A stretch of 64,000 bases of DNA from Citrobacter enshiensis (GCF_029338175.1 NZ_CP119862.1:744001-808000); one strand, 5' to 3'. Shown: positions 1 through 10,464, counted from the first letter of the stretch. Program-made: numbers and translations. Notes: generated from the letters alone by a model not told the origin.

Positions 1-33
1 ATTAAGCGTTTGTATGGCTATGTGCTGAAGTAA
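1..33 (+). CDS. speC: 3' end of a gene, probably ornithine decarboxylase speC (partial)
   Basis: Only eleven codons ending in TAA at 31-33 lie inside the window, encoding a short tail that ends YGYVLK. The assignment rests on gene order: in E. coli speC lies next to nupG and converges with it, and the strand here fits. The tail itself is too short to prove the family. It is followed at once by a hairpin that could terminate both convergent genes. Confidence 0.45.
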   Translation: MKRLYGYVLK

Positions 34-44
34 GTACGAAAAAA

Positions 45-70
45 AACGGGTCACCCAAAGGCGACCCGTT
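45..70. terminator. bidirectional intrinsic terminator between speC and nupG
   Basis: An eight-base inverted repeat (AACGGGTC / GACCCGTT) is flanked by an A run on the left and a T run on the right. It therefore reads as a rho-independent terminator on either strand and suits the convergent gene pair. Confidence 0.8.
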
Positions 71-85
71 TTTGTCAGAGAAGAA

Positions 86-1342
86 TTAATGTGTCACGGG
101 CTGAGAGCCTGTTGGCGTGCGGACGTGTTTGTATTTAAACAGGGCGACGAACGCGAAAGCCAGAATCAGAGAGTAGCCGGCGAAAATCAGCCACACGGTT
201 TGCCAGTCGGTAATACCGTTCAGTGTGTAATGCTCAACCACTTTCCCGCTGACCACACCTCCCAGGATGCAACCGAAACCGTTGGTCATCATCAGGAACA
301 TACCCTGCGCACTGGCGCGGATTTCAGGGCGAACTTCTTTTTCAACAAACACTGAACCGGAGATGTTGAAGAAGTCGAAGGCGCAGCCGTAAACAATCAT
401 CGACAGAACCAGCAGCACGGTACCGAACGGCGTCGGGTCGCCATACGCGAACAGACCGAAGCGCAGCATCCACGCCACAATACTGATAAGCATAACGTTC
501 TTAATGCCGTAGCGGCTCAGGAAGAACGGGATCGTCAGGATAAACAGAGTTTCGGAGATCTGAGAAATCGACATCATCACCGAGGCGTGCTGCACGATAA
601 AGCTGCTGGCAAACAGCGGGTCTTTATCGAAGCTGTGCAGGAAGGTGTTCCCGAACATGTTGGTGATTTGCAGTTCAGCGCCCAGCATCATTGAGAAGAT
701 GAAGAAGATCGCCATACGCTTGTTTTTAAACAGCGCGAAGGCATCCAGACCCAGCATTGATGTCCAGCTCTGGTTTTTCTGCTGGTTGGCTACCGGAATA
801 TGCGGCAGCGTCAGGGTGAACAGCGCCAGAACAACGGAGAGGACGGCACCGATGTACAGCTGCATATGGCTCAGTTCGAAGCCGGAGAAGCTCACACCCC
901 ACATGGCAAAGATAAAGCCGATGGTGCCCCAGATACGGATTGGCGGGAAGTCGGTCACAATGTCCATCCCCGCAGACTGCAAACGGTAGTAGGAGATGGT
1001 ATTGATCAGGCCCAACGTCGGCATATAGGCCAACGAGTTAAGGAGGATCACGAAGAACATTGCGCCCGGCGTGGTCACCTCCGCCGCCATAAACAGCGTT
1101 GCGGCGCCAAGCAGATGGCAAATGGCATACACCCATTTCGCACTTAACCATTTGTCCGCCACAATCCCTAACAGCGTAGGCATCAGGACGGCGGCGATCC
1201 CCAGAGAGCTATAAACAGCACCGATGGAGGCACCGTCAAACTTAAGGGTGACAAACATATACGAGCCGAGGGTCGTGAGCCAGCTTCCCCACAGGCAGAA
1301 CTGCAGAAAGGAGAGGACTTTCAACTGCAGCTTAAGATTCAT
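86..1342 (-). CDS. nupG: NupG, nucleoside:proton symporter
   Basis: Inner-membrane major facilitator of the nucleoside:H+ symporter family, importing purine and pyrimidine nucleosides. The 418-residue product matches the E. coli length and is hydrophobic throughout, with about twelve membrane segments. The start chosen is the ATG at 1342, preceded by a GAGGAAA-like ribosome binding site. The frame stays open 20 codons further upstream, but that extension has no such site. The gene is monocistronic, 217 bp downstream of mltC on the same strand. TGTGA half-sites upstream fit the CRP/CytR control known for nupG. Confidence 0.96.
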   Translation of the reverse strand: MNLKLQLKVLSFLQFCLWGSWLTTLGSYMFVTLKFDGASIGAVYSSLGIAAVLMPTLLGIVADKWLSAKWVYAICHLLGAATLFMAAEVTTPGAMFFVILLNSLAYMPTLGLINTISYYRLQSAGMDIVTDFPPIRIWGTIGFIFAMWGVSFSGFELSHMQLYIGAVLSVVLALFTLTLPHIPVANQQKNQSWTSMLGLDAFALFKNKRMAIFFIFSMMLGAELQITNMFGNTFLHSFDKDPLFASSFIVQHASVMMSISQISETLFILTIPFFLSRYGIKNVMLISIVAWMLRFGLFAYGDPTPFGTVLLVLSMIVYGCAFDFFNISGSVFVEKEVRPEIRASAQGMFLMMTNGFGCILGGVVSGKVVEHYTLNGITDWQTVWLIFAGYSLILAFAFVALFKYKHVRTPTGSQPVTH

Positions 1343-1407
1343 GTTAATTTCCTCACACCGTAATGCGGATGAATGTTTTAAAAGGCACATTTGCCGTTGC
1401 AATATGA

Positions 1408-1451
1408 TGTGATTCTATCAACGACAGACCTTTGTTTTTTGTTACCTGTGA
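1408..1451. promoter_or_regulatory. putative CRP/CytR control region of nupG
   Basis: Two TGTGA half-sites (1408-1412 and 1447-1451) lie 39 bp apart upstream of nupG, with TTGCA-type motifs nearby. E. coli nupG is activated by CRP and repressed by CytR and DeoR. The second halves of these sites are poor, so this is a tentative reading. Confidence 0.35.
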
Positions 1452-1559
1452 CAAATATTTGCAAACATTTTCCTATTGCAAAGCAAAAGGGTGATGGAGT
1501 TAACACTTTTATGTCCCGCCCTCGTGGTTTACGGAGGGCGGGAGGGGACGCAGGGGGGA

Positions 1560-2645
1560 CTATTTACGGCGATACGATTTTTGTGCCGAATTGACCTTAT
1601 GCAAATAGCGACGCGATTCTGCAGAAGGGTGTCGAGTGGTCAGCGTCTGGTAAACATCTCCCGGTGACATGCTGTTAATAATAGCAGCAGCCTGGATCTT
1701 ATCGTTGGAGAATACGCGCAACACGCTGCCCGCACCGCCGTTGTAGGCTGTGATCACCGCGTAGCGCCGTGATGTCGGGTTATCGATCCCCCCTAAATAA
1801 ACATTGCTGAGCATCGCCAGATAGGCGGTGCCGGTATCAATGTTACTGGCAGGATCGAACAGGAAGCTGCGGCTTGGGGTACCTGAACGTCCCTGTGAAC
1901 GGAAAACGTCTTTCCCGGCGCTATGCTGAACTACCTGCATCAGGCCCAGCGCGTCGGCATGACTGACCGCGTACGGGTTAAAGGAAGATTCAGTCTGCAT
2001 AATCGCCAGAATGAGTGATTCGTCGACGCCATATTTCCGTGATGCCTGACGCACCATACCGAGGTATTTATGCGCGCGTTTATCAAGGTGGTTTGGGACA
2101 AGGTTGATGGTGACGCTGTAAATGATGCGCAGACCGTTGCTGCGGCTTTTAAGCCGGGTTTTCAGCAGGTAATCGGCGAAGTTTGTCGCGCGACCTTCCC
2201 AGCGTATGGCCTGGCCTGTATGATCCACCACCTGACCATAGAGGAATGGCTCTTTGGAGATCTTAATGTCATCGACGTCAGAATAGAGATCGACAGTCGT
2301 TGGATCGTCGCCCATTAACAGCGTCTTGATAATGGCCCGACGCAGATGTCCGGCGGGATCTGTTCCGGCAATGGTTTCAACGGTGATGGTACCGGCATCA
2401 AAGTTGATATGGCTGCGGGTCTGAAACTGATCGGTGTACTTCACATAGTCTTTTGGACCGGCGATCAGAACTTCCTTGAACCCCCACAGATTTTCAATGT
2501 TATGGGCAAATTGCCCCATCAAAATATCAAAACCGTTGGTATCCTTGACCCAGGCTTCATTGTACGTATCGCCTTTGTTGGTCGAACTGGAACAGGAGAT
2601 GAGCAACGGCGCAACAAGTGCAAGCGCGAAAAATTTTTTCATCAT
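1560..2645 (-). CDS. mltC: MltC, membrane-bound lytic murein transglycosylase C
   Basis: Outer-membrane lipoprotein that cleaves the MurNAc-GlcNAc bond of peptidoglycan, releasing 1,6-anhydro muropeptides. The N-terminus is a lipoprotein signal with lipobox LISC, so Cys 18 would be lipidated. An N-terminal DUF3393-type region is followed by the SLT lysozyme-like domain (about residues 195-345) with the catalytic Glu in the motif [13 protein letters not shown]. Product length is 361 aa, or 360 aa if the second of two adjacent ATG codons is used, close to 359 in E. coli. It is last in mutY-yggX-mltC, 53 bp after yggX. Confidence 0.96.
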   Translation of the reverse strand: MMKKFFALALVAPLLISCSSSTNKGDTYNEAWVKDTNGFDILMGQFAHNIENLWGFKEVLIAGPKDYVKYTDQFQTRSHINFDAGTITVETIAGTDPAGHLRRAIIKTLLMGDDPTTVDLYSDVDDIKISKEPFLYGQVVDHTGQAIRWEGRATNFADYLLKTRLKSRSNGLRIIYSVTINLVPNHLDKRAHKYLGMVRQASRKYGVDESLILAIMQTESSFNPYAVSHADALGLMQVVQHSAGKDVFRSQGRSGTPSRSFLFDPASNIDTGTAYLAMLSNVYLGGIDNPTSRRYAVITAYNGGAGSVLRVFSNDKIQAAAIINSMSPGDVYQTLTTRHPSAESRRYLHKVNSAQKSYRRK

Positions 2646-2698
2646 TCCGGGAGTGCGTGTTGTGTTGTTATGTGATGTGAAAAAGGGCGGTTAAGCCC

Positions 2699-2977
<279 letters not shown>

Positions 2978-3001
2978 TTATCCTCTTTATCGCCCGACGG
3001 C

Positions 3002-4054
3002 TTAAACCAAAGCGCCGGTGCGTAACTGCTGTAACAAACGCTCCACGGGAGCCGCCAGTCCGACCGACGGCGGTTGCGCTAAGTTATACCAGAGCGCGTT
3101 GCCTTCATCCATGCATGAGGTGAAGGAAGACACGGGAAGCCACATGGGCACAATATCCAGATGGAAATGGCTGAAGGTATGGCGAAACGCATTCAGCTGA
3201 CTAAGTTTATCAGCTTTAATATTCCGTTGCGCCAGCCACTTACGCAGGCCATCCTCATCTTCAAACTGAGGAAAACAGTACAATCCCCCCCACAATCCGC
3301 TGGGAGGCCGCTGTGCCAGCAGCACGGTGTCTTCATGCTGCATCAGCAAAAAATAGCCTGTCCGTTCTGGTAGCGTCTGTTTCGGTTTTTTACCGGGGTA
3401 GAGCGACCAGCTGTCGTTGGCGGTCGCAATGCAGCCGTTTTGTAGTGGGCAAAGGGAACACTTTGGCTTCGACCGCGTACACACCATCGCGCCTAAATCC
3501 ATCATTGCCTGGTTAAAGCGCTCAACACCGTTGGCGGGCGTGACCGCTTCGCTCAAGGCCCACAGTTTGTTCTCGACCTCTTTTTTGCCCGGCCAGCCGC
3601 TCACCGCATAGCAGCGCGCCAGCACGCGCTTGACGTTGCCGTCGAGAATCGGAAAATGTTTACCCAGTGAGAGAGAGAGTACGGCGCCCGCAGTAGATCG
3701 CCCGATGCCAGGCAATGCCGCCACTTCATCGAAGGTTTCCGGAAACTGACCGCCATGTAGCGTGACAACCTGTTGGGCCGCTTTGTGCAGATTTCGCGCC
3801 CGCGCGTAGTAACCTAAACCGGTCCATAAATGAAGCACTTCGTCCAGCGGCGCATTGGCTAAATCAGTCACCGTAGGGAAGCGCGACATAAAGCGTTCAA
3901 AATAGGGAATTACCGTGGCAACCTGGGTTTGTTGCAACATGACTTCTGAGAGCCATACTTTGTAAGGCGTCTTGTCAATTTGCCAGGGCAGCGTTTTCCG
4001 CCCGTATTTATCGTACCAACCCAACACCTGGGTTGAAAATTGAGACGCTTGCAT
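3002..4054 (-). CDS. mutY: MutY, adenine DNA glycosylase
   Basis: Removes adenine mispaired with 8-oxoguanine or guanine, preventing G:C to T:A changes. The 350-residue protein has the helix-hairpin-helix region [11 protein letters not shown] (about 112-122) followed by the catalytic aspartate in LDGNVKR. The [4Fe-4S] ligands are in Cx6Cx2Cx5C form ([17 protein letters not shown]), and a C-terminal NUDIX-like domain recognises oxoG. The start at MQAS is chosen to match the E. coli length; two codons upstream is another possible start. First gene of mutY-yggX-mltC, divergent from trmB. Confidence 0.96.
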   Translation of the reverse strand: MQASQFSTQVLGWYDKYGRKTLPWQIDKTPYKVWLSEVMLQQTQVATVIPYFERFMSRFPTVTDLANAPLDEVLHLWTGLGYYARARNLHKAAQQVVTLHGGQFPETFDEVAALPGIGRSTAGAVLSLSLGKHFPILDGNVKRVLARCYAVSGWPGKKEVENKLWALSEAVTPANGVERFNQAMMDLGAMVCTRSKPKCSLCPLQNGCIATANDSWSLYPGKKPKQTLPERTGYFLLMQHEDTVLLAQRPPSGLWGGLYCFPQFEDEDGLRKWLAQRNIKADKLSQLNAFRHTFSHFHLDIVPMWLPVSSFTSCMDEGNALWYNLAQPPSVGLAAPVERLLQQLRTGALV

Positions 4055-4215
4055 GGTCACCGCTTAATATTGGCTGGGGGGCAGATTGCAGCACAGAGGC
4101 AACAGGGTGTAAACCGGAACTTTCCGGTGCTGACTTTCTTCCTTTACTTGCATCCGCCAACTAACTTTGGATAATGCCCGTTTTCGCAACTCAATCACAA
4201 GCAGACTTAACTTTT

Positions 4216-4935
4216 ATGAAGAACGACGTCATTTCACCGGAATTTGATGAAAACGGCCGCCCGTTGCGCCGTATTCGTAGTTTTGTTCGTCGCCAGGGGC
4301 GACTGACGAAAGGGCAAGAACACGCGCTGGAAAACTACTGGCCGGTGATGGGCGTTGAATTCAGCGAAGAGCCTGTGGATTTTGCGGCACTGTTTGGCCG
4401 TGAAGCGCCGATCACGCTGGAGATCGGTTTTGGGATGGGCGCATCGCTGGTGGCGATGGCAAAAGAACGTCCGGAACAGAATTTCCTCGGCATTGAAGTC
4501 CACTCTCCGGGGGTGGGCGCATGCCTGGCCTCTGCCCATGAGGAAGGGGTTGAGAACCTGCGAGTGATGTGCCATGACGCAGTCGAAGTGCTGCATAAAA
4601 TGATTCCTGACAATTCTTTATCCATGGTTCAGCTCTTTTTCCCTGACCCGTGGCATAAAGCACGTCATAATAAACGCCGTATCGTTCAGGTACCGTTTGC
4701 TGAGCTTGTGAAGAGCAAGCTGAAACTGGGCGGTGTTTTCCACATGGCGACCGACTGGGAAGCCTATGCAGAACACATGCTTGAGGTGATGACCTCCATC
4801 GACGGGTATAAAAACCAGTCTGAAACAAACGATTATGTACCGCGCCCGCAATCGCGCCCGGTAACCAAATTTGAACAGCGTGGTCATCGTCTTGGCCACG
4901 GCGTATGGGACTTAATGTTCGAGAGGGTGAAATAA
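4216..4935 (+). CDS. trmB: TrmB, tRNA (guanine-N7)-methyltransferase
   Basis: Makes m7G46 in the variable loop of tRNA using S-adenosylmethionine. The 239-aa protein has the SAM-binding motif [11 protein letters not shown] (about residues 71-81) and the family motif [15 protein letters not shown]. The ATG at 4216 reproduces the E. coli N-terminus [10 protein letters not shown]. An in-frame extension 14 codons longer is open but not conserved with E. coli. The stop overlaps the start of yggL by one base (TAATG), indicating translational coupling. Confidence 0.97.
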   Translation: MKNDVISPEFDENGRPLRRIRSFVRRQGRLTKGQEHALENYWPVMGVEFSEEPVDFAALFGREAPITLEIGFGMGASLVAMAKERPEQNFLGIEVHSPGVGACLASAHEEGVENLRVMCHDAVEVLHKMIPDNSLSMVQLFFPDPWHKARHNKRRIVQVPFAELVKSKLKLGGVFHMATDWEAYAEHMLEVMTSIDGYKNQSETNDYVPRPQSRPVTKFEQRGHRLGHGVWDLMFERVK

Positions 4936-5261
4936 TGGCAAAGAACCGTAGCCGTCGTTTGCGTAAAAAAATGCATATCGACGAATTCCAGGAATTAGGA
5001 TTTTCGGTTGCATGGCGTTTTCCGGAAGGTACATCTGAAGAGCAGGTTGATAAAATCGTTGATGATTTTATTAATGACGTCATTGAACCGAACAAACTGG
5101 CCTTTGACGGCAGCGGTTATCTGGCCTGGGAAGGTCTGATCTGCATGCAGGAAATCGGTAAATGCACGGAAGAACATCAGGCGATAGTTCGTAAATGGCT
5201 GGAAGAGCAAAAACTTGAAGAAGTGCGCACCAGCGAACTTTTCGATGTTTGGTGGGACTAA
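4935..5261 (+). CDS. yggL: YggL, DUF469 ribosome-associated protein
   Basis: A 108-aa protein of the YggL/DUF469 family with a very basic N-terminus ([12 protein letters not shown]) and an acidic, mixed alpha/beta body ending in VWWD. The E. coli homologue has been found associated with the 50S ribosomal subunit; its function is not settled. The start overlaps the trmB stop by one base, so the two form an operon. A GC-rich hairpin follows the stop. Confidence 0.93.
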   Translation: MAKNRSRRLRKKMHIDEFQELGFSVAWRFPEGTSEEQVDKIVDDFINDVIEPNKLAFDGSGYLAWEGLICMQEIGKCTEEHQAIVRKWLEEQKLEEVRTSELFDVWWD

Positions 5262-5272
5262 CAAAACATACG

Positions 5273-5292
5273 GGGCCAGCATTTGCTGGCCC
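5273..5292 (+). terminator. hairpin downstream of trmB-yggL
   Basis: Perfect 8-bp stem (GGGCCAGC/GCTGGCCC) just after yggL, followed by a short T-rich tract rather than a clean T run. A moderate terminator before yggN. Confidence 0.55.
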
Positions 5293-5313
5293 GATTTGTC
5301 TTGAGGGAAAGTT

Positions 5314-6033
5314 ATGATGCGCAAAACGCTGCTGGCGGCAGTTCTAACGTTCACGGCGATGGCCGCACACGCAGATTACAAGTGCAGCGTCACGCCGCGT
5401 GACGATGTTATTTTGAGCCCGCAAACGGTGCAGGTGAAAGGCGAAAATGGCAACCTGGTCATTACGCCGGACGGCAACGTGACGTTCAACGATAAGCCGT
5501 ACACCCTGAGCGCTGCACAGCGTGAACAGGCGAAAGATTACCAGTCTGAATTACGCAGCGCGTTACCGTGGATCGATGAAGGCGCCAGAAACCGGGTCGA
5601 GAAAAGCCGTGTCGCGCTGGACAAAATCATCGCCAAAGAAGTGGGTGAAAGCAGCAGTATGCGCGGTCGTCTGACCAAACTTGATGCGCAACTGAAAGAG
5701 CAGATGAACCGTATTATCGAACATCGCACGGACGGCCTGACGTTCCACTACAAGGCGATTGATCAGGTGCGTGCGGATGGCCAGCAACTGGTGAATCAGG
5801 CGATGGGCGGCATTCTGCAGGACAGCATTAATGAGATGGGTGCCAAAGCGGTGCTCAAAGGCGGTGGGAATCCGCTGCAGGGCGTACTGGGAAGCCTGGG
5901 CGGTTTGCAAACATCGATTCAAAACGAATGGAAGAATCAGGAAAAAGACTTCCAGCAGTTTGGCAAAGATGTCTGCAGCCGCGTCGTGACGCTGGAAGAT
6001 AATCGCAAAGCGTTGGTCAGTAGCCTGAAATAA
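5314..6033 (+). CDS. yggN: YggN, DUF2884 periplasmic protein of unknown function
   Basis: 239 aa, the same length as E. coli YggN. The first 20 residues form a signal peptide with cleavage predicted after AHA (MMRKTLLAAV...AMAAHA), so the mature protein should be periplasmic. The body is rich in charged residues with long predicted helices, and has one Cys near each end (KCSV and DVCSRV) that could form a disulfide. Function is unknown. It has its own terminator at 6054. Confidence 0.92.
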   Translation: MMRKTLLAAVLTFTAMAAHADYKCSVTPRDDVILSPQTVQVKGENGNLVITPDGNVTFNDKPYTLSAAQREQAKDYQSELRSALPWIDEGARNRVEKSRVALDKIIAKEVGESSSMRGRLTKLDAQLKEQMNRIIEHRTDGLTFHYKAIDQVRADGQQLVNQAMGGILQDSINEMGAKAVLKGGGNPLQGVLGSLGGLQTSIQNEWKNQEKDFQQFGKDVCSRVVTLEDNRKALVSSLK

Positions 6034-6053
6034 TCCTTTCTGTTTTTTAAGCA

Positions 6054-6073
6054 ACGGCACGGTTTTGTGCCGT
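6054..6073 (+). terminator. intrinsic terminator of yggN
   Basis: ACGGCAC/GTGCCGT stem with a GGTTTT loop followed by TTTGTTTTG: a typical rho-independent terminator. Confidence 0.85.
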
Positions 6074-6222
6074 TTTGTTTTGTCTATTTCCCTCATTTTG
6101 ATATCCATCTCTAAAATCAATACATTGGATGACATATTTATCTGTTTAATTGGAAGGCATCACATTATTCATCTCCTGGGTTGCGATAATGCGTCAACTT
6201 TTTACGTAACTGGAGAAATAAC

Positions 6223-7269
6223 ATGGAGTTTTTCAAGAAAACGGCACTTGCCGCACTGGTTATGGGGTTCAGCGGTGCCGCGCTCGCTTTACCTAATGTC
6301 ACTATTTTAGCCACCGGTGGGACGATTGCCGGGGGCGGTGACTCAGCAACAAAATCGAACTACACAGCCGGTAAAGTTGGCGTTGAAAACCTGGTGAATG
6401 CAGTACCTCAGCTCAAGGATATTGCTGTGGTGAAAGGCGAGCAGGTCGTGAATATCGGTTCTCAGGATATGAACGATGAGGTCTGGTTAACGCTGGCGAA
6501 GAAGATCAATACCGAGTGTGATAAAACCGACGGTTTCGTCATCACTCACGGCACCGATACCATGGAAGAGACCGCCTACTTCCTCGATCTGACCGTGAAG
6601 TGCAACAAACCGGTAGTGCTGGTGGGGGCAATGCGTCCTTCTACCGGGATGAGCGCAGACGGTCCGTTCAACCTCTATAACGCGGTAGTGACCGCGGCTG
6701 ACAAAGCCTCTGCCAATCGTGGCGTGCTGGTGGTGATGAACGACACCGTGCTTGATGGCCGTGACGTCACGAAAACCAATACCACCGATGTTGCTACCTT
6801 TAAGTCCGTTAACTACGGACCGCTGGGTTACATCCACAACGGCAAAATCGACTATCAACGCACACCGGCGCGTAAACACACTTCCGCCACGCCGTTTGAT
6901 GTCTCTAAGCTGAACGAACTGCCGAAGGTCGGGATTATCTATAACTATGCGAATGCGTCTGACCTGCCGGCAAAAGCGCTGGTTGATGCAGGTTATGACG
7001 GGATTGTGAGTGCGGGTGTCGGCAACGGTAACCTGTACAAAACGATCTTTGATACCCTGGCGACGGCTGCGCATAAAGGGACTGTCGTAGTTCGCTCTTC
7101 CCGCGTACCGACCGGCGCCACGACTCAGGATGCTGAAATCGATGATGCGAAGTACGGATTTGTTGCTTCGGGTTCGCTGAACCCGCAGAAAGCCCGTGTG
7201 CTGCTGCAGCTGGCACTCACGCAAACCAAAGATCCAAAACAGATCCAGACGATGTTTAATCAGTATTAA
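6223..7269 (+). CDS. ansB: AnsB, periplasmic L-asparaginase II
   Basis: Hydrolyses L-asparagine to aspartate and ammonia in the periplasm. 348 aa as in E. coli. A signal peptide ending in ALA is followed by the first active-site motif TILATGGTIAGGG with its nucleophilic Thr, and the second motif ITHGTDTMEET carries the Thr-Asp pair. Cys residues near 99 and 127 (mature disulfide pair in E. coli) are present in NTECDK and VKCNKP. In E. coli the gene is induced anaerobically by FNR and CRP; I could not place those boxes convincingly here. It has its own terminator. Confidence 0.97.
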   Translation: MEFFKKTALAALVMGFSGAALALPNVTILATGGTIAGGGDSATKSNYTAGKVGVENLVNAVPQLKDIAVVKGEQVVNIGSQDMNDEVWLTLAKKINTECDKTDGFVITHGTDTMEETAYFLDLTVKCNKPVVLVGAMRPSTGMSADGPFNLYNAVVTAADKASANRGVLVVMNDTVLDGRDVTKTNTTDVATFKSVNYGPLGYIHNGKIDYQRTPARKHTSATPFDVSKLNELPKVGIIYNYANASDLPAKALVDAGYDGIVSAGVGNGNLYKTIFDTLATAAHKGTVVVRSSRVPTGATTQDAEIDDAKYGFVASGSLNPQKARVLLQLALTQTKDPKQIQTMFNQY

Positions 7270-7276
7270 TCGCTTA

Positions 7277-7300
7277 TGCCCCGGCCTGCTGGCAGGGGCA
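7277..7300 (+). terminator. hairpin downstream of ansB
   Basis: TGCCCC/GGGGCA inverted repeat with an internal CC...GG extension, followed by ATTT. Probably the ansB terminator, with a short T tract. Confidence 0.55.
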
Positions 7301-7402
7301 ATTTCTGAAATATCTCCCGAATAAATAAAATTATTCATTTTCTAATTATCAACAGGATTATGATAATTGTGGTTAGCGTTATTCTGGACGGGAGGTCCGC
7401 GA

Positions 7403-8410
7403 GTGTTTCGACAATGGATAGCAGGCGCTGCACTTTTTACGCTGGTTTCAGGTTATAGCTGGGCGGGGGTTGCCCAACCCACCGATCACATCTTAAAAGA
7501 GCAGTTTAGTCAGCAGTACCATGGCGTACTTAAACTGAATTCTGTCACCTTAAAAAATCTTGATGCCACAGGCAACCAGGCCACATGGTCTGCGGAGGGC
7601 GATGTTTCTTCCAGTGATGATCTCTATACCGGTGTCGGCATGGCAGCGGATTATTATTTTGTTGAAAGAACCTGGACAAAAGATCGTCCCGTTAAATTTT
7701 CTGCGATGTTAACCAGTAAAGGAACGCCAGCCTCCGGTTGGACGGTTAACTATTACTCATTCCAGGCGGCTGCCAGTAATGAAGGGCGGGTGATTGCTGA
7801 TATTAAAACCAGCGATAAATATCTGGTCGTCAATGGCGATGATTTTAACTACCGATTCAGTCAAATCGATGCTTCGTATCTCGCGCAGAAGAAGTCGATC
7901 GGAAGCCTGGAAGAACAAATAAAATCGCTGGATAAACAAATTGCTGTCGCTAAAAAAGAGGCCGATGCTTATTGGGGTAAAGGCCCTGACGGTCAGACGC
8001 TGACCCGAGAAGATGCTTTCCATAAGATGTTTAAAGCGCGCGATGACTTTGTCAAAGCGAATGACAGTAATACATTTGCCGAGAAATATGAAAAAGACGT
8101 TTACCAGCCCGCGTTAGACGCGTGTCATAAACAGGGTGACACGTGTTATGAAACGCCTATTCAGCAGAAAAGAAATGTCGATATTCAGGAGCAAAGACGG
8201 CAGGTATTTTTGAAATCAGAAGAACTCAGACGTAAAGCGCAAAACGACTGGATCGCGTATGAAAAAGGGCAGTATCCGCTGAACATGGCCGTCTCTAAAC
8301 TGCAAATGCAGCAGACGGATCTTCACATTAAGATTGACGATATCACTGAAGGCTATGATCGCTGGAAAAAAGATACCGACGAATTGCGACGTAATGGAAT
8401 TATTAAGTAA
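7403..8410 (+). CDS. yggM: YggM, DUF1202 family protein of unknown function
   Basis: 335 aa when started at the GTG at 7403, exactly the E. coli YggM length. This start has a strong GGGAGGT ribosome binding site six bases upstream, whereas the open frame back to 7367 has none. The N-terminus FRQWIAGAALFTLVSG...SWA is a signal peptide, so the protein is likely periplasmic. A beta-rich N-terminal part is followed by long charged helices (about residues 165-230 and 260-325) that may form coiled coils. Four cysteines, two in DACHKQGDTCYE, could be disulfide-bonded. Function unknown. Confidence 0.92.
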   Translation: MFRQWIAGAALFTLVSGYSWAGVAQPTDHILKEQFSQQYHGVLKLNSVTLKNLDATGNQATWSAEGDVSSSDDLYTGVGMAADYYFVERTWTKDRPVKFSAMLTSKGTPASGWTVNYYSFQAAASNEGRVIADIKTSDKYLVVNGDDFNYRFSQIDASYLAQKKSIGSLEEQIKSLDKQIAVAKKEADAYWGKGPDGQTLTREDAFHKMFKARDDFVKANDSNTFAEKYEKDVYQPALDACHKQGDTCYETPIQQKRNVDIQEQRRQVFLKSEELRRKAQNDWIAYEKGQYPLNMAVSKLQMQQTDLHIKIDDITEGYDRWKKDTDELRRNGIIK

Positions 8411-8416
8411 CGGGAA

Positions 8417-8438
8417 GGATGCGCCCATGGGCGCATCC
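8417..8438. terminator. perfect 22-bp palindrome between convergent yggM and hemW
   Basis: The sequence GGATGCGCCCATGGGCGCATCC is its own reverse complement and fills most of the gap between the two convergent stops. Neither side has a T run, so termination may be inefficient or rho-dependent. Confidence 0.5.
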
Positions 8439-8442
8439 AGAA

Positions 8443-9579
8443 TCACTCGGCAAGGAACAGCTCAAGAAGAGAGTTTAAGAACAGCTTGCCGTGCTGGGTA
8501 ATTTGCCAGTAATCCTCGCACTCGGTCAGATAACCCTGGGCAATGGCTTCATCGATCTGCTTACGAATAACGTCTTCAGTCAACCCGGTGTACTGCGCAA
8601 ATTCGCAACGCGGTGCTGCTTCCAGCAGGCGGAAGCGGTTCATAAAGAACTCAAACGGCTTATCAGCCTCTTCTACATCGCGCTGGCTTTCGAGATAACG
8701 CCCCTGCATATAACCGCGTGGATGACGTGTTTTAGTGGTACGCAGAATGCGCCCATCCGGGAACGTCACTTTGCCATGTGCGCCACAGCCAATGCCTAAG
8801 TAATCGCCAAAGCGCCAGTAGTTCAGGTTGTGCTGACACTGATATCCAGGTTTTGCATACGCGGAGGTTTCATACTGCTGATAACCTGCTGCGGTTAATA
8901 ACCGATGCCCCTGCTCGAAGATATCCCACAGGGCGTCGTCATCGGGTAATACCGGTGGGCGTGAGCCGAACAGCGTATTGGGTTCGATGGTGAGCTGATA
9001 CCAGGAAAGATGCGGCGGATTAAGCGCGATGGCTTGCTGTAAGTCGTCCAGCGCCTCTTCCAGCGTTTGATCCGGCAGGCCGTGCATCAGATCGAGATTG
9101 AAGCTACGCAGTCCCAGCCCGCTTGCCAGATTTGCGGCGCGTTTAGCTTCTTCTGGGCCGTGAATACGCCCCAGACGCTGTAGCTTGGGTTCACTAAAAC
9201 TCTGCACGCCAATGGAGATACGGTTCACCCCGGCGCGCTGATAGTCAATAAAGCGATCCGCTTCAACCGTACCCGGATTCGCTTCCATCGTTACCTCTGC
9301 ATCCGCCGCCAGGTTCAGGCGCGCCCGCACGCCATCCAGCAACGTTTGCATCGCCGGACCGGAAAGGAGGCTCGGCGTACCGCCACCGATAAAAATAGTC
9401 TTTACTTCACGTCCTTGCGCGTAAGCCACTTCAGTATCCAAATCGCGCAACAGGTGCTGCACATAATCGTCGTGCGGCACTTCGCCTTTCAGCGCATGCG
9501 AGTTGAAATCGCAGTACGGGCATTTCTGCACGCACCACGGGATGTGAATATAGAGACTCAGCGGCGGCAGCTTAACCAT
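8443..9579 (-). CDS. hemW: HemW, radical SAM heme chaperone
   Basis: 378-aa radical SAM protein related to HemN. The cluster motif is CVQKCPYC (CxxxCxxC) at about residues 16-23, followed by GGGTPS. HemW-type proteins bind and deliver heme rather than acting as coproporphyrinogen dehydrogenase. Assignment as HemW rather than HemN rests on the length and on the position after rdgB. Last gene of yggS-yggT-yggU-rdgB-hemW; its start overlaps the rdgB end by 8 bases. Confidence 0.96.
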   Translation of the reverse strand: MVKLPPLSLYIHIPWCVQKCPYCDFNSHALKGEVPHDDYVQHLLRDLDTEVAYAQGREVKTIFIGGGTPSLLSGPAMQTLLDGVRARLNLAADAEVTMEANPGTVEADRFIDYQRAGVNRISIGVQSFSEPKLQRLGRIHGPEEAKRAANLASGLGLRSFNLDLMHGLPDQTLEEALDDLQQAIALNPPHLSWYQLTIEPNTLFGSRPPVLPDDDALWDIFEQGHRLLTAAGYQQYETSAYAKPGYQCQHNLNYWRFGDYLGIGCGAHGKVTFPDGRILRTTKTRHPRGYMQGRYLESQRDVEEADKPFEFFMNRFRLLEAAPRCEFAQYTGLTEDVIRKQIDEAIAQGYLTECEDYWQITQHGKLFLNSLLELFLAE

Positions 9580-10165
9580 GTCGTAAGGCGTCCAGCAGCA
9601 GCTTCAATGCTTGTCCACGATGCGAAATCGCGCTTTTCTCTTCACGGCTCAGCTCTGCGGCGGTTTTACCTTCAGACGGCACAAAGAAGATGGGATCGTA
9701 GCCAAAGCCGCCGCTACCGGCTGCCTCACGGGTAATGACGCCCTGCCAGCTACCGTGACACACGAGCGGCGTAGGATCTTCCGCGTGGCGCATATAGACC
9801 AGCACGCAGTGAAAGCGTGCCTGACGTTTATCGTCCGGTACATCCTGCAGGGCATCCAGCAGTTTTTCCAGGTTCTGCTGGTCGGTCGCATCTTCACCGG
9901 AATAACGTGCGGAATAGATACCCGGCGCGCCGCCCAGCACGTCAACGGCCAGACCGGAGTCGTCGGCGATGGCGGGCAGACCCGTCACCTGCGCGGCATG
10001 GCGAGCCTTCAGAATCGCATTCTCAATAAAGGTCAGGCCGGTCTCTTCGGCTGAGTCGACGCCCAGCGCCGTCTGCGCCACGACATCAAGCCCGAAATCG
10101 CTCAAAAGCGAAGCCAGCTCACGCACTTTACCGGCATTGCCGGTAGCGAGGACTACTTTTTGCAT
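9572..10165 (-). CDS. rdgB: RdgB, dITP/XTP pyrophosphatase
   Basis: Hydrolyses non-canonical purine nucleoside triphosphates (ITP, dITP, XTP) to the monophosphates, keeping hypoxanthine and xanthine out of DNA. 197 aa, HAM1/Maf fold, with the N-terminal motif [12 protein letters not shown], the acidic metal site ADDSGLAVD (about 66-74) and the SHRGQAL motif near the C-terminus. It starts 8 bp after yggU and overlaps hemW. Confidence 0.97.
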   Translation of the reverse strand: MQKVVLATGNAGKVRELASLLSDFGLDVVAQTALGVDSAEETGLTFIENAILKARHAAQVTGLPAIADDSGLAVDVLGGAPGIYSARYSGEDATDQQNLEKLLDALQDVPDDKRQARFHCVLVYMRHAEDPTPLVCHGSWQGVITREAAGSGGFGYDPIFFVPSEGKTAAELSREEKSAISHRGQALKLLLDALRHG

Positions 10166-10173
10166 AGGGATAC

Positions 10174-10464
10174 CTAATCAGTTAGCGCCGCAATTTCTTG
10201 CGGGATCTGTTGCGGATGAATGATTTTAACCTGTTTGTGGCGGCCGAGTTCGCCCTTTTCAATAACGACCTGGCTTTTGGCCACGCGGAACTGTTTGCTG
10301 AGAAACTTCACCAGATGGCTGTTCGCCTGGCCATCGACCGGTGGTGCGGTAATGGCGACTTTTACTTCGTCGCCATGTAAACCCACAATACTGTCACGGC
10401 TGGCTTTCGGCTGAATATAGAGCCGTAAAACCAGACCGTCATCGCAGGGTGTAACGGCACTCAT
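10174..10464 (-). CDS. yggU: YggU, DUF167 family protein
   Basis: A 96-aa protein of the DUF167/UPF0235 family with the family motifs [11 protein letters not shown] and [15 protein letters not shown]. The function is not known. The ATG at 10464 overlaps the yggT stop (ATGA), which decides the start over one four codons upstream. Part of the yggS-hemW operon. Confidence 0.93.
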   Translation of the reverse strand: MSAVTPCDDGLVLRLYIQPKASRDSIVGLHGDEVKVAITAPPVDGQANSHLVKFLSKQFRVAKSQVVIEKGELGRHKQVKIIHPQQIPQEIAALTD

